Positions 1-9,560 of a stretch of DNA of 64,000 bases are shown here, in pieces. The translations under genes were made by a program, and so were the position numbers. The notes under the pieces are model-generated. The model saw only the letters and a program-made list of their open reading frames with translations. It searched no databases and was not told where the DNA came from. Source of the DNA: Cryptomeria japonica (Eukaryota; Streptophyta; Pinopsida; Cupressales; Cupressaceae); NCBI RefSeq assembly GCF_030272615.1, contig NC_081406.1, positions 403,324,939-403,388,938 on the forward strand, in the 5' to 3' direction. Each line of letters starts with the position of its first letter. Position 1 is the stretch's first letter.

Positions 1-1079
1 TCTGCTGGTTGAGTAACTGGAGCATTTCCATCTATTGATTGATCATTTTACTTCCTCACCCATTTCTTGATATGATCTTATCAGATTTCATTGACCTTCT
101 CTTTCCCTTTATCATTTGATCCATCATTATCAACCAGTGGATTTCTGCTTCTACAGAACTTAGCAATGTGTGCAATCTTGTTGCATGCATAACATGTAAC
201 ATTTCTCTTTTGAATTGCTTTGCTAAAACCAGTATAATTGCTTGACCTCTACTAATTAGCCATATGTCCAAATTTTCCACATGCATAACATTTAACATTC
301 ATTTTGCAATCTTCTATCTTATGACCATACTTATTGAATTTAGAACATTAACCGAGAGAAGAATCATAGTTCTGATTTTCTCTATTTCTATATTGCCTAG
401 CCATGTGACAAAATTTATTACAAACAAAGCATCTAACATTAAATTTGTAAGCATTAAGTTGCCTTATCGGTGCCTTCTGGTTTTGATCTTCATTTGTAGT
501 ACCAGAGCATTGACCTTATTCAAATACAAGTCCACTGGAATCTCCATTATGTCTTTGACTTTTTAGTAATTCATCAAGCTGTGCTAAACTAACCTTGAAT
601 TTTTCTTTGTACTCACTTGCAATTGTCAAATCATCTCTCAGAATTATCATTTGTCTTTCAAGTTATTGTTCATTACTCTAGGATTGCACTAAATCAGTCC
701 TCAACATATCATTTTAATGAACCAACCTAACACATTCGTCAAATTTGTCTTTCAAAGATACAGCAAGATTTTCTTCCATCTTCTTTCAGTCTTCAATCTC
801 TTTTGACATTCTCATAGTTAAGGATTGTATTTCATTCCTCACAACCATTTTCTCCTGACTCAGCTTCTGACATCTTTCACTAAGGGCATCTTTCTCATCA
901 TTATCTTGATTTTGCAAAAGGTCCTTTCTCCTAGCTTGAACAGATGACAAGCTCTCCTATAGGATAAGAATGAATTCCTAAGAAGAATTCAATTCATCTT
1001 GTAACTTCAAGTTCTTCATCCTTTCAACATCATAATCTTCAAGTGCTACCTCAAGTTGTCTTTCGAAACTCATATCCAT
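1..1079 (-). pseudogene. E1 gag-like protein: coiled coil plus zinc knuckles, broken
   Basis: The frame opens at an ATG on the minus strand at 1079, about 55 bases after the primer site. The first ~180 codons are E/K/Q/L-rich and look like a coiled coil. They end in a segment resembling LDELLKSQR, which lies just before the zinc knuckles in many Copia gag proteins. CCHC-type knuckles follow: CFVCNKFCHMARQ (about 445-404, last Cys lost), CYACGKFGHMAN (about 290-255) and CYACNKIAHIAKFC (about 195-153). Several in-frame TAG/TAA stops and probable frame slips break it. The UBN2 domain normally found at the N-terminus of Copia gag is absent between the primer site and the coil. It may therefore be a shortened, nucleic-acid-binding gag of a non-autonomous element. 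Gag assignment is firm for the knuckles and inferred for the coil. Confidence 0.7.
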
Positions 1080-1133
1080 GGATTCTGGATTCAAGATCTC
1101 CCTCAAGATGTTAAACTTCCTCTAAGGCACAAG

Positions 1134-1145
1134 GCTCTGATACCA
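1134..1145 (-). other. E1 primer binding site (initiator tRNA-Met type)
   Basis: On the minus strand this reads TGGTATCAGAGC, the classical site complementary to the 3' end of initiator tRNA-Met that primes minus-strand DNA synthesis in plant Copia elements. It sits two bases after the LTR end (CA at 1149-1148), the expected spacing, and it fixes the element's orientation. Confidence 0.93.
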
Positions 1146-1147
1146 AT

Positions 1148-2285
1148 TGTTCAAATCCAAGAATATTGAGAGGGGGGTGAATCAGTGTTATATCGGAATG
1201 ATCAATTTTACCCTTATTAAAACATGCATTCACCAACTGGTAGACTGGTACATAAAGGATTGAAAGAAGTAAAGCAATCAATAAGCCAATCACACAAATG
1301 AATACCATAACATAGAGAATTATACATGGAACATAGAGAATTATACATGGAAAACCTCAAAGAGGAAAAACCACGGTGGGATTTGTGACCCACACTATCA
1401 ATCCATTGGCCATATGAAAAGATATTACAAAATATAGGGGCCTGCACTTGTAGAAAGGCTTACAGCCTAGAGCACACTGCTCAACACAAAAAGAGTCTCA
1501 CTAACTACATACAAATCTAGACTACAATCCAGAGAAATAAGTGAACTACAATGATAGCATCTTCTATGCCTGAATATAGTTCGGTTAAGCTCTATCTAAT
1601 CCAGTTCTGAAACCCTAAACCCTTAACGGAATAGCCTCTTACATAATCAACATTCCTCGCATTACAATTTTCTCTCTCATATCTCTCATACCTCATACAT
1701 CATAAAATTATCTAATCAACTAACCTATATACCCTTACAAACTTTCATGCCTTATGTCGACTTACATAGATAATTACAAAATCAATATACAAGTCGGCTC
1801 AATAACATAAATACATGAATATCAAAATCAATTGCTGATGTCGGACTCCAATACCAATATCCTGAATGTAAACCATGTCGGCCTGCAATGCCGGTAACTA
1901 GAGAATTCCTCCAACCACTGAAGATACCTGGAAATTGACCTATATACCCTTACAAACTTGCATGCCTTATGTCGGATTACATAGATAATTACAAAATGAA
2001 TATACAAGTCGACTCAATAACATAAATAAATAAATATAAAAATTAATTGTTGATGTCAGATCTCCCAAATGATGTCAGACTCCAATACTAGTATCCTGAA
2101 TGTAAACCATGTCAGCCTGCAATGCCGGTAACCAAAGAATTCCTCCAACTGATGAAGATACCTATCAGTGTCGGTGTCGGTGAAGTGTCTGCCGGTAAAC
2201 AACCAAACCAAAATATGAAAGTCGGAACATGTTTCCATCAATGACAACATATTGAAACCAATCAAATGAGTGTCAATTACCAATA
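1148..2285 (-). repeat. E1 5' LTR
   Basis: About 1138 bp. The minus-strand start reads TATTGGTAATTGACACTC, aligning with TGTTGGAAATTAACACTC at the start of solo LTR E6; the terminal TG has decayed to TA. It ends in CA directly before the primer site. A run of six C near the 3' end, within the motif TTCACCCCCCTCTCA, is shared with E6, E2 and E3 LTRs, so these belong to one broad Copia group. It is ~213 bp longer than E6 because of an internal tandem duplication. Confidence 0.88.
1729..2165. repeat. Tandem duplication inside the E1 LTR
   Basis: Two adjacent, diverged copies (about 1729-1939 and 1940-2165) share the word order: cattacaaactt-like start, catgccttatgtcg, tagataattacaaaat, tacaagtcg, cctgaatgtaaaccatgtc and gcaatgccggtaac. 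The related solo LTR at 13371-14295 has this segment once. The copies have diverged substantially, so the duplication is old. Confidence 0.85.
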
Positions 2286-2347
2286 AGATGAAGTTGTCTG
2301 ATTGACAAAATCTAAATGGGATGGTCATGCTATGACTATAAATAAAA

Positions 2348-5087
2348 TTGAGGACCCTAAGGTATAAAGTATGCTCTATGGTCATTGGTTACATGGTTTA
2401 TCACTCAAGCAGAACAAATAGCATTCCTGAAGCTACAATCCACACTACCTACCGGATGCTGAAGGAGAATGCAGACTATAATCTTGCAGAAGCCTTGAGA
2501 ACCCAGTTGATATTAAATTTGGAATCTATTAAGAAGGATAAAAGGCATAAATTTAAATTTGGACAACTGATCATAGGTTTGTTTTTCTATTTTCAAAATT
2601 CCTTTCTCGCTATCGGTGATATTCAATGGTCAGAAAGTACACCAGCAGTATTGCAAATAAATAACAACATACAGATGATCGGTAATGAGTTTACAAAGGT
2701 TATTTGGGGATATTTTAAAGATTTTCAGAAGAGGATGCATGAAAGAGAAAGGATACCGAAACAAGTTGTTAAAAGGTATGAAGATACTATTTGTTTCATG
2801 GTGGATAATGACACATGTTAGATGGAGGCAGCAGACCCTAGGACATCATGGGTGATGTCGATGGGTTATGAAGTTGAAGTTGTTTTACTGATTGCTTATG
2901 CTGATCATCTCCTAGAACAATCGGTAGATTCTCATCCAACTAGGTTTGGAACCTTTAAAGAAAAATCTATTGAGGTGCATTTTGAGCTTTCCAAACTGGT
3001 TATTGCAAAGAAGGTAAGAAAATAGGTGGAACAATTTTTTTGTTGAACAAGGATTTACAAAGGAGGCGATTGCTGAGGCCAAAGCAAAATTTGAAGAAAA
3101 GAAGGCTGCTCAATCCTCTAGTGCCCCAACTGGTACCAGTACCGGTAGACAAACAAGAAGCACATCTACTAAGGAGAAACCTTTTAAAATTCAATTCAAG
3201 AGAAAGGGGAAATAAATCAAGCCATCTACACCTAAAGAACTGGTAGTCACCGGTAAGAGGAAGAAGGAGCAAACAAAGAGAGTTGCAAATGAAGAAGAAA
3301 CAAAGTCAGAAGGAGAGAAGAAAGAGATGAGAGCCAGTGGTAAGAAATCAAAGGTTGTTGGAGCGTCTACTGTAAAATTAGTTAAAAAACCGGTAAATAA
3401 ACTTACTCCCTTTGAAAAATTGTTACACATTAAGTAGTATGGTATATTAGCTGGTTTGAATAAACTTTATGATAAATTTAGTGAAGAAGAACAAAGGAAA
3501 ATTGAAGATGCAATAGTTTTGTTAATGAATAAGTTCAGTGAAGCTCTGATTGAATTGCAAGGGCAAATACCAAATTATTTGTACAGTAAATTAGATGCAA
3601 GATGGCAAGCTGCAATAAAACAAGATGGGGAAATTATTGAATTTGTTCTTATAAGTTTATAAAAAGAAGCCTCAAAGGAGGATTTGTAAAATATATTTTT
3701 GAATTCAAAACCATTCTTTAGATCAAAGAAAAGGCTTACACGATTACTTGTTGTAGAATCCCAATTGGTACAAAATGAGACTGAGGAGATTCTGAAGAAA
3801 TTTGTAGGACTTATTCCTGAAGAAGAAGAACCGGAGAGATTAAAGGGAGAAGGTCTCTCTGACAATGTGAATATTGATGATATCATACCAAATGAAATTG
3901 TGTTTGATGACACAACAATTGATACACACACTAAGAAAGAAACAATCATTGTCACTGATGAATAGATAGTGTTACCGGAAGACATCTCCACCGGTAAGGA
4001 TAAAGACAAAGATGTAGAAGAGATTGAGACTGAAGAAAATGTACAAATGGATGATGTACAAATTTCTGAGCCCCTGGTGAATACAAAATAAATGTAGAAG
4101 GAAAGTGAACCAGTTAATGTTGAGCAACCGGTGAATACAAATGTTGAGCAAACTAAAGAGCCACCAGTAAAGATAGATGAGAAGAAGAAAGATGAAGAGA
4201 AGAAAGAAGAAGAGCATGAGTAGAAAGTGATCTCCCGGTCACTTACATCAAATAAGATAATTGATGAAGATGAGGAAGATGACACTGTGAGTATTCAAGG
4301 ACCAATCAATATGGACATGTTGAGTCCTACTGAGCTGATGGAGATTGCATCTGCTATGAAATCTAAGGCACAGAAGAAGATTATGAAAGCACAAAGTAAA
4401 GAAGCTCAAACTATTCAAAGTGCAATAGATATACTTTCCAGTATATTACCAAAGATTGATATTGATAGTCTTCCTACACCTATTGACAAACTGGAAGATT
4501 TGGTTACATTAGGAGGTGAGTAGATGAAGAGCCTAGAAGAAGATGCAATCAAGAAAGCTGAGAAGGAATATGAGAAGAGAAGGATTACAATTTTGATCAA
4601 GTAAATTGATAGAGACAGCGTAGGTCTTAGTGATAATATGAAACAGATAAAAGATGCACAAAAGATCAGGGGTAAAATAATGTCTACAATTTGTAATTTT
4701 TTATTATTTCTTGATGATATAGAGATGAAGATCAAGGAAGAATAACATGCAATAAAGGTTATGAGTGAATCATTTGATCCTCTAAATGATTCAGCTACAA
4801 TTTTTGGCCGTTCTATTGTAAGTGTACAACATAAGTTGAAGTCTTATGAGGTAGAAAAGGTTAAGAGGACTGCAATGCTACAGGAGTTACAGACACATAT
4901 AGTTCCCAAGTTACAAATTTTGCAGAGAGGCTACAAGGAAACATAGGCAATATTGCTGATAGCAGAGATGAGCACACTTGATGCTATGGAGGAGCCTGCA
5001 TACCAGATTCGAACACATATAGAGATTACATCCACTCTTTTGGCAACATGGCATAATGACTTGTAGGCTTTGAAGATTAACTTTTGA
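2348..5087 (+). pseudogene. E2 accessory protein: helical N-terminus, K/E-rich middle, coiled coil
   Basis: A decayed gene of ~900 codons, cut at its 5' side by E1. The first ~220 codons (2348-3025) look globular, rich in aromatic and hydrophobic residues (segment FKFGQLIIGLFFYFQ). A frame change near a run of T at 3034-3040 follows. The middle (3060-4220) is lysine/glutamate rich with repeated ESEPV/NVEQPV-like words and TG-rich linkers. The last third (4227-5087) is heptad-like and helical, ending at TGA 5085-5087. In-frame stops are almost all TAG or TAA, for example at 2819, 3023 and 3963, consistent with decay of CAG/CAA. I do not recognise a named domain. It is not integrase, reverse transcriptase or a typical gag. 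Similar layouts occur in E7, E9 and E11. Confidence 0.6.
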
Positions 5088-5366
5088 TGACATTTTTTCC
5101 GAATGTAATATGTAAACTGTTGACTCTTATACTCTTTACACCGATAATATAAATTTTGGTCTATTGTATTCATTTTGTTTCACATATATCTACTTACCTT
5201 TGTCATTATTGTCAAAGGGGGAGTAGTACATTGGTCTTAAAATTTTGTAATAGCATGTAATTGCTAAGGGGGATTTTTGTATGTATTTGAGGAGTCATAA
5301 TTTTTGTAATGTGACACTTAGACAACAATTTTCCTAAGTGTTGCCATCAATGCCAAAGAGAGAGAT
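5088..5366 (+). other. E2 3' untranslated stretch with two polypurine tracts
   Basis: There is no gene here. It contains AAAGGGGGAG at about 5214-5223 and CAAAGAGAGAGAT at 5354-5366. The second directly precedes the LTR start TGCTGG and should be the plus-strand primer tract. The first, ~145 bases upstream, has the sequence usually seen next to Copia LTRs of this group and may be a secondary tract. Confidence 0.7.
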
Positions 5367-6544
5367 TGCTGGCTTGATGATGATGATATTGATGTAATAG
5401 GTTGAGTGATGACTTATATTGTATTTTCATTAATGACAACCATGTTTTGTTAGTCATCTAAGTCATTTATTCCAACTGGTAAAGCCTAACCAGTAGAGAA
5501 AGCAGTTAAATAGTGAATTGGTAAATAGTGACAGAGCTATTTTCAAGTGATTGGTACAGAAGATCAATGAAGATTTAAGTGTTGTGGTTTGGTTTGTATG
5601 TTCATGATATTGGTACGAGTCTATGGCTAGAACCGCATCAGCAGATTCAAAATTTGGAGCGAGTTATGATGTACTAAGTAGTCAATCAAGAAGAATAGTT
5701 AAACCGGTAGAGCAGAATTACTTAGATCAGTAAACCGATAGAATTTTGTTTTATTTTTGAGTTAAGTTGTTTGTGGCTGACATAAAGAAAGTGTGATGAG
5801 AAAGATTGACTAGATACATTGAACCTAGGAAATTATTCCAAGGCTTCTTAGCTGACTTAGAAAAGTTATTTATAAAAAGGAGTATATTGTGTGATGATGT
5901 ATTAGATATGAGATCTCTTGTGTGAATTTGATTGTGTGGTGAATGGTGAAGCTCTATATTGATGTTTAGTTGGTGTTAGAAGCAGATCTAAAGTGGATCT
6001 AATCAGGCACATAGGTGCTAACAACATATCAGTCACTTGTTGTTCCGTAACAGTTGTAGCAAGATAAAATCATCTAACAAGGTCACTCCTAATAGGGTGC
6101 AGTAGGATCCTCACGGGTCCAAAGGTTTAAATCTTCTAACCAGGTCACACATTAACTTGTGTTATGTATATCCCATAGTTGGGGAGCTCCTAACAGGGTT
6201 GGTCCTAATAGGCCTTATTGTAATAGCTCTTAATCGAGCTAAGACATTGTTAATCGGGTGTGCTCCTAACAAAGCAGTTGTAAGACCTTAACCAGTCAGA
6301 TCCCTATTCTGCAGATAGTTGATATTATGGGTACCAATTCCCACCCTATTTTTTCCCATTTGGGTTTCCACGTGAAAAACATTGTGTTATGTGGTGCATA
6401 TGTTATTAGGTGTTAGCTTATGTGTTTATTTCCTTGCATGCATGTTAAGTTTCAAGTTGATAAAAGTGGTGATCAGATTTGTGTTGTTGTTTTTGCTTGC
6501 ACTAATTCACCCCCCCTCGCAGTGCCTTATAAGTTTATTAAGCA
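5367..6544 (+). repeat. E2 3' LTR
   Basis: It starts TGCTGGCTTGATGATG right after the purine tract and ends near AAGCA at 6540-6544. The 3' end contains the C-run motif ATTCACCCCCCCTCGCAGTG typical of this Copia group. A TATA-like TTTATAAAAAGG lies at about 5869-5880. The central part (6010-6300) has a run of short phrases of the type CCTAACAGGG or TCCTAATAGG. The right end is uncertain by a few bases because no primer site or second LTR is present. Confidence 0.75.
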
Positions 6545-7113
6545 CTGGGACCAAAGTGCCTAGTACTATGTTCCAGGACCAGAGCACCCAGTGCCCTGGT
6601 CCTCTTTATTTTTTTACAATTTTTGGCTAGGACTTTAATTTGTAGATTGTAGATTTCTAGCTCAGTACAGTGACAGGGACCAAGATGCCCAACACCCTAG
6701 TCTAGCTCAATTAGGCTCAGATTTTGATATCAGGTGCACACCAAAATTTCCCCTTCAACTCTATACTTCGTATCTCATTTTTATTTTTGTATCTTTTTGT
6801 TATCGTAGTTTACTTAGTCATTTCCTTGACCTTTCTAGCTTATTTTATAATTATTGCACATTTACCTCATTCCCTTTCATAGCAGCAAAGGAATAGAAAC
6901 CCTAGAGTATTTCTTAACTCTCTTTTAAAGAGAGTTAGTCAAAGTGAATCACTTCCTTAGGAGCTTTCATATTCCAATATATGGAGGTAAGTGGGGTTAG
7001 GTCCTAAACTACCTGATCCCATTTTTTGCCATCACACGTAGGAATATCTATCTTAGGTACATCTCTTTTTACCAAAAACAAATAATCAAAATATTCATAA
7101 TTTGATTCATCAT
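6545..7113. other. Unassigned stretch with CAGTGCCC/GGGACC phrases
   Basis: I see no gene. 6540-6720 repeats the words GGGACC, AGTGCC/CACCCAGTGCCC and CCTGGTCC, partly as inverted pairs, resembling the short phrases repeated in gypsy leader regions elsewhere in the window. From about 6760 to 7113 the minus strand may be further decayed coding sequence of E3 downstream of its gag, but I could not identify a domain. Confidence 0.4.
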
Positions 7114-7971
7114 CTAAAATTCCAACACCATCTCTGACATAATAGGCTCTCTTATTAAATTTTCCCTTATTTTATTTATATTTTGTCTTGAACCTTTTTC
7201 CAAACACCTAGTAGCAATATGACCAATCTTTCCACATCTAAAGCATTTAAGGGGTAACATACCTTTGTATTTGTCAGTGCCTTTCTTCAATATCCTGACA
7301 AAGTTGCTTCTATCTTGAATATGGACTTTCATCTTCTGGATCTTCCTTAGAGGGTTTATATCTAGATTCAGTCTTAGCCTTGTTTTTCAAAACTTCTTAC
7401 CTCAAATGATGATAGAGTACCATACAACTGCTCTCTCGTGAACATCTTCAAATCATAGGTTTTTTCAATAGCCGAGATATTGTCACTATAAATTTTGAGT
7501 AGGGACATCAAGATCTTCTCAATTATGTCTTCATCTGCTCAGGTGCTGCCAAGTTCTCTAATTTTATTTATTGCACTATCAACCTTTTGAAAAAAGCTAG
7601 TTATGTCCTCTTCTTCTTCGATTTTTAAATTATCATATCTGGGCTTAGCTATTATCTTCTTTGACAATTTTTTTTCTGTTATTTCCTTCATAGATATCTC
7701 TCAACTTTTCACAAACCTCATAATAAATATTTAATGAAATAACTTTTGTCAATTTGGTCATAGATAAAGCACTAAATATAGCATACCTTGCATTTTCATT
7801 CTCTTCATAATTTTGAATCTCATCTGGAGTGGACCATTTATCGATTGAACATACTTAATTTCCACTGCTTTCCAAGTGATATCCCAAAGAGATCGGGTAT
7901 CCTTTCATCTTCACTTTCAAGAAACTATAGTCACATCCTTCAAAGATAGGAATAGTCAATTTATGTGCCAT
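7114..7971 (-). pseudogene. E3 Copia gag (UBN2 plus CCHC zinc knuckle), broken
   Basis: The minus-strand start is an ATG at 7971. The N-terminus keeps the spacing of Copia gag (PIFEGCDYSFLKVKMK, where a typical protein has a Trp in place of Leu). The middle keeps UBN2-family sequence (about 7560-7400; ADEDIIEKILMSLL, then AIEKTYDLKMFTREQLYGT). A CCHC knuckle, CFRCGKIGHIATRC, lies at about 7245-7204. It would package element RNA into virus-like particles in the cytoplasm. Stops and at least one frame change between the UBN2 part and the knuckle make it non-functional. No protease, integrase or RT is recognisable below 7114. Confidence 0.82.
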
Positions 7972-8024
7972 CGGATCAGGATCTATGTCAAGCGGTTAAG
8001 ATCTTCTCCAAGGAACCAAATCTT

Positions 8025-8955
8025 TGATATCCGAGCAACTAAGAGGGGGGTTAAATCAATTGATTACTTTAAAAAATTATTTATCCTTTTCACATTCAGA
8101 TCCAAACCAATAGAATTAATTAACACAAATGTAGAGTGAAAATAGAAACATACAAGAGATTACACATGAACACCAGATATGACATGGAAAACCTAAGAAG
8201 GTAAAAACCACGAAGAATGTTAGTTCTCAATATAAACACCAGTTAAGGTGACACCAATTAAGGTGATTTTTACAAAGGGTGGCTTACTGCTAGAATACTC
8301 ATTGTCAATGAAAGAGAGAAAGAAAGAAATAATCCACCACTAAAACACAATCTGCAAAACCAAACTTCTTTCGATGCCTCGAAACCAACACACTCACTAA
8401 CATCACTAACAATCAAATCTTTCCTTTCCAATCTCACATATCTTTAAGACAATTCCATGCTTTTTTATATCTAACTTATCTAGATCATTCTCATATATAT
8501 ATATTGTCTTTCAAGAAGCATAATATTCCAAGTTGGCCAAGACAGAGATCTAAAATAGGTCAACACTAAACATTTTGGTGGTGGGAAGGAATGAGTAGTA
8601 GACCATACCACAATAGACATCAATGATAAAATCAACATGATACAATCATTATAAATTTTGAACCCAAAAACTTGATACACACTACACCACAAGCCATTGC
8701 ACATCCTCAAATTCTGGACTAAATTTGGACCCAAACACCATCGCCCAAAGAAACAAAAATAAGAATAGGACCAAGATACACATGAATACCAACGATCAAC
8801 ACCATATCTAATAACCTAAAATATCCAGATCACCAACACATCTTTCAAAGCACCAAATATTTTGGGAACACATATTCTGGATCACCAATACCAAGAACAG
8901 CAGAGACATGAATGCCAACCAATATGTTGACATCAATGACAACCTCTTAACAACA
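8025..8955 (-). repeat. E3 5' LTR
   Basis: On the minus strand it starts TGTTGTTAAGAGGTTGTC at 8955 and ends with GGATATCA at 8025, ~50 bases upstream of the gag start. It contains TTTAACCCCCCTCTTAG, a C-run motif shared with the other Copia LTRs here. I do not see a clean tRNA-Met primer site after it (the sequence is ATTTGGTTCC), so the lower boundary is approximate. The upper edge abuts the E4 LTR remnant. Confidence 0.7.
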
Positions 8956-9538
8956 TCACCATCATATCCAAAACAACCACATATACAAGACTAGGTACTT
9001 GGGGAACTCTTTCCCATGTAATTGACAAGTGTTGAGACAAGAAGTGCCTTTATGGAAAATCGCTTGGATCTCCCACTTTGTCCTCTCGATATTCTCCTAC
9101 CTTCTTTCAATCCTAGCCCTCCATTAATCTTTGATCCTGACCATCCATTTTGGGCCCCTCCAATATATAAATTGGAGTCTCCTCTCCTCTCAATTCATCT
9201 ACCTTTTGAGTATTTTCATGTTGTCCCTTTGAGAAACAAATCTATCCACTGCATCCTTATCATGCCCAAATATTGTCTCACATAAGCCAATCCATCCATG
9301 TCCATCTCAACATCATTATTCGAATCACTTCTTGTGCAGTGGAGAGAAGTCCATAGCTTCCCAATATCAAGAGAAAATCAAATGGAGGTCTTTTTGGGTG
9401 CACAACTTTCACTTCAAGATCAATCAAAGGAGGAGGAGAAGAAATGCATAAAAAGGTTGATTGTCTTGTTTTAAATGCTTTGTTGTGTTTTATGTTTTGA
9501 TTTATGCATTAACCTTTTAATCGATTTTCTCTACTTCA
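8956..9538 (+). repeat. E4 5' LTR remnant
   Basis: This is the 3' part of an LTR homologous to the E10 LTR: acaagaaNtgcctttatgga at 9034-9053 matches 43727-43746, and both have a TATA-like box followed by ATTGG and GTCTCCTC (TATATAAAT at 9164-9172; TTTATAAATT at 43855-43864). It ends with CA at 9538 just before the primer site. The upstream part is missing, cut at E3. The TATA-like box is the likely promoter of the element. Confidence 0.75.
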
Positions 9539-9541
9539 TTT

Positions 9542-9560
9542 TGGTAACACCCAGTGGGAT
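9542..9560 (+). other. E4 primer binding site
   Basis: TGGTAACACCCAGTGGGAT begins three bases after the LTR end. The E10 counterpart (61951-61969) reads TGGCATGCTTAGTGGGACC. Starting with TGG, the complement of a tRNA CCA end, both are primer sites for the same tRNA, which I cannot name with confidence. Confidence 0.7.

Larger units (their letters stand above)
1..2285 (-). mobile_element. E1: Copia-type LTR retrotransposon, 5' portion
   Basis: Read on the minus strand, a 5' LTR (2285 to 1148) is followed by a primer binding site matching the initiator tRNA-Met type used by most plant Copia elements, and then by a gag-like reading frame running off the window edge. Polymerase and the 3' LTR are outside the window. 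The LTR belongs to the same family as the solo LTR E6 at 13371-14295. The LTR's upper edge appears to interrupt E2, whose coding sequence begins immediately to the right. Confidence 0.85.
2286..6544 (+). mobile_element. E2: Copia-group element with an extra gene, no visible gag/pol
   Basis: Plus-strand order is a long decayed reading frame (to 5087), a short untranslated stretch, a polypurine tract and a 3' LTR. No gag, integrase or reverse transcriptase motif is present between 2286 and 5366. The left side is cut by E1, so a 5' LTR and any gag are missing here. It may be a non-autonomous element, or the 3' end of an autonomous one that carries an accessory gene between pol and the 3' LTR. 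The window cannot separate these. Confidence 0.7.

Noticed and set aside
3575-4285. 236-codon minus-strand ORF rich in Ser and Phe
   Set aside because: It is the antisense of the K/E-rich E2 accessory gene; lysine/glutamate codons read backwards give Ser/Phe/Leu.
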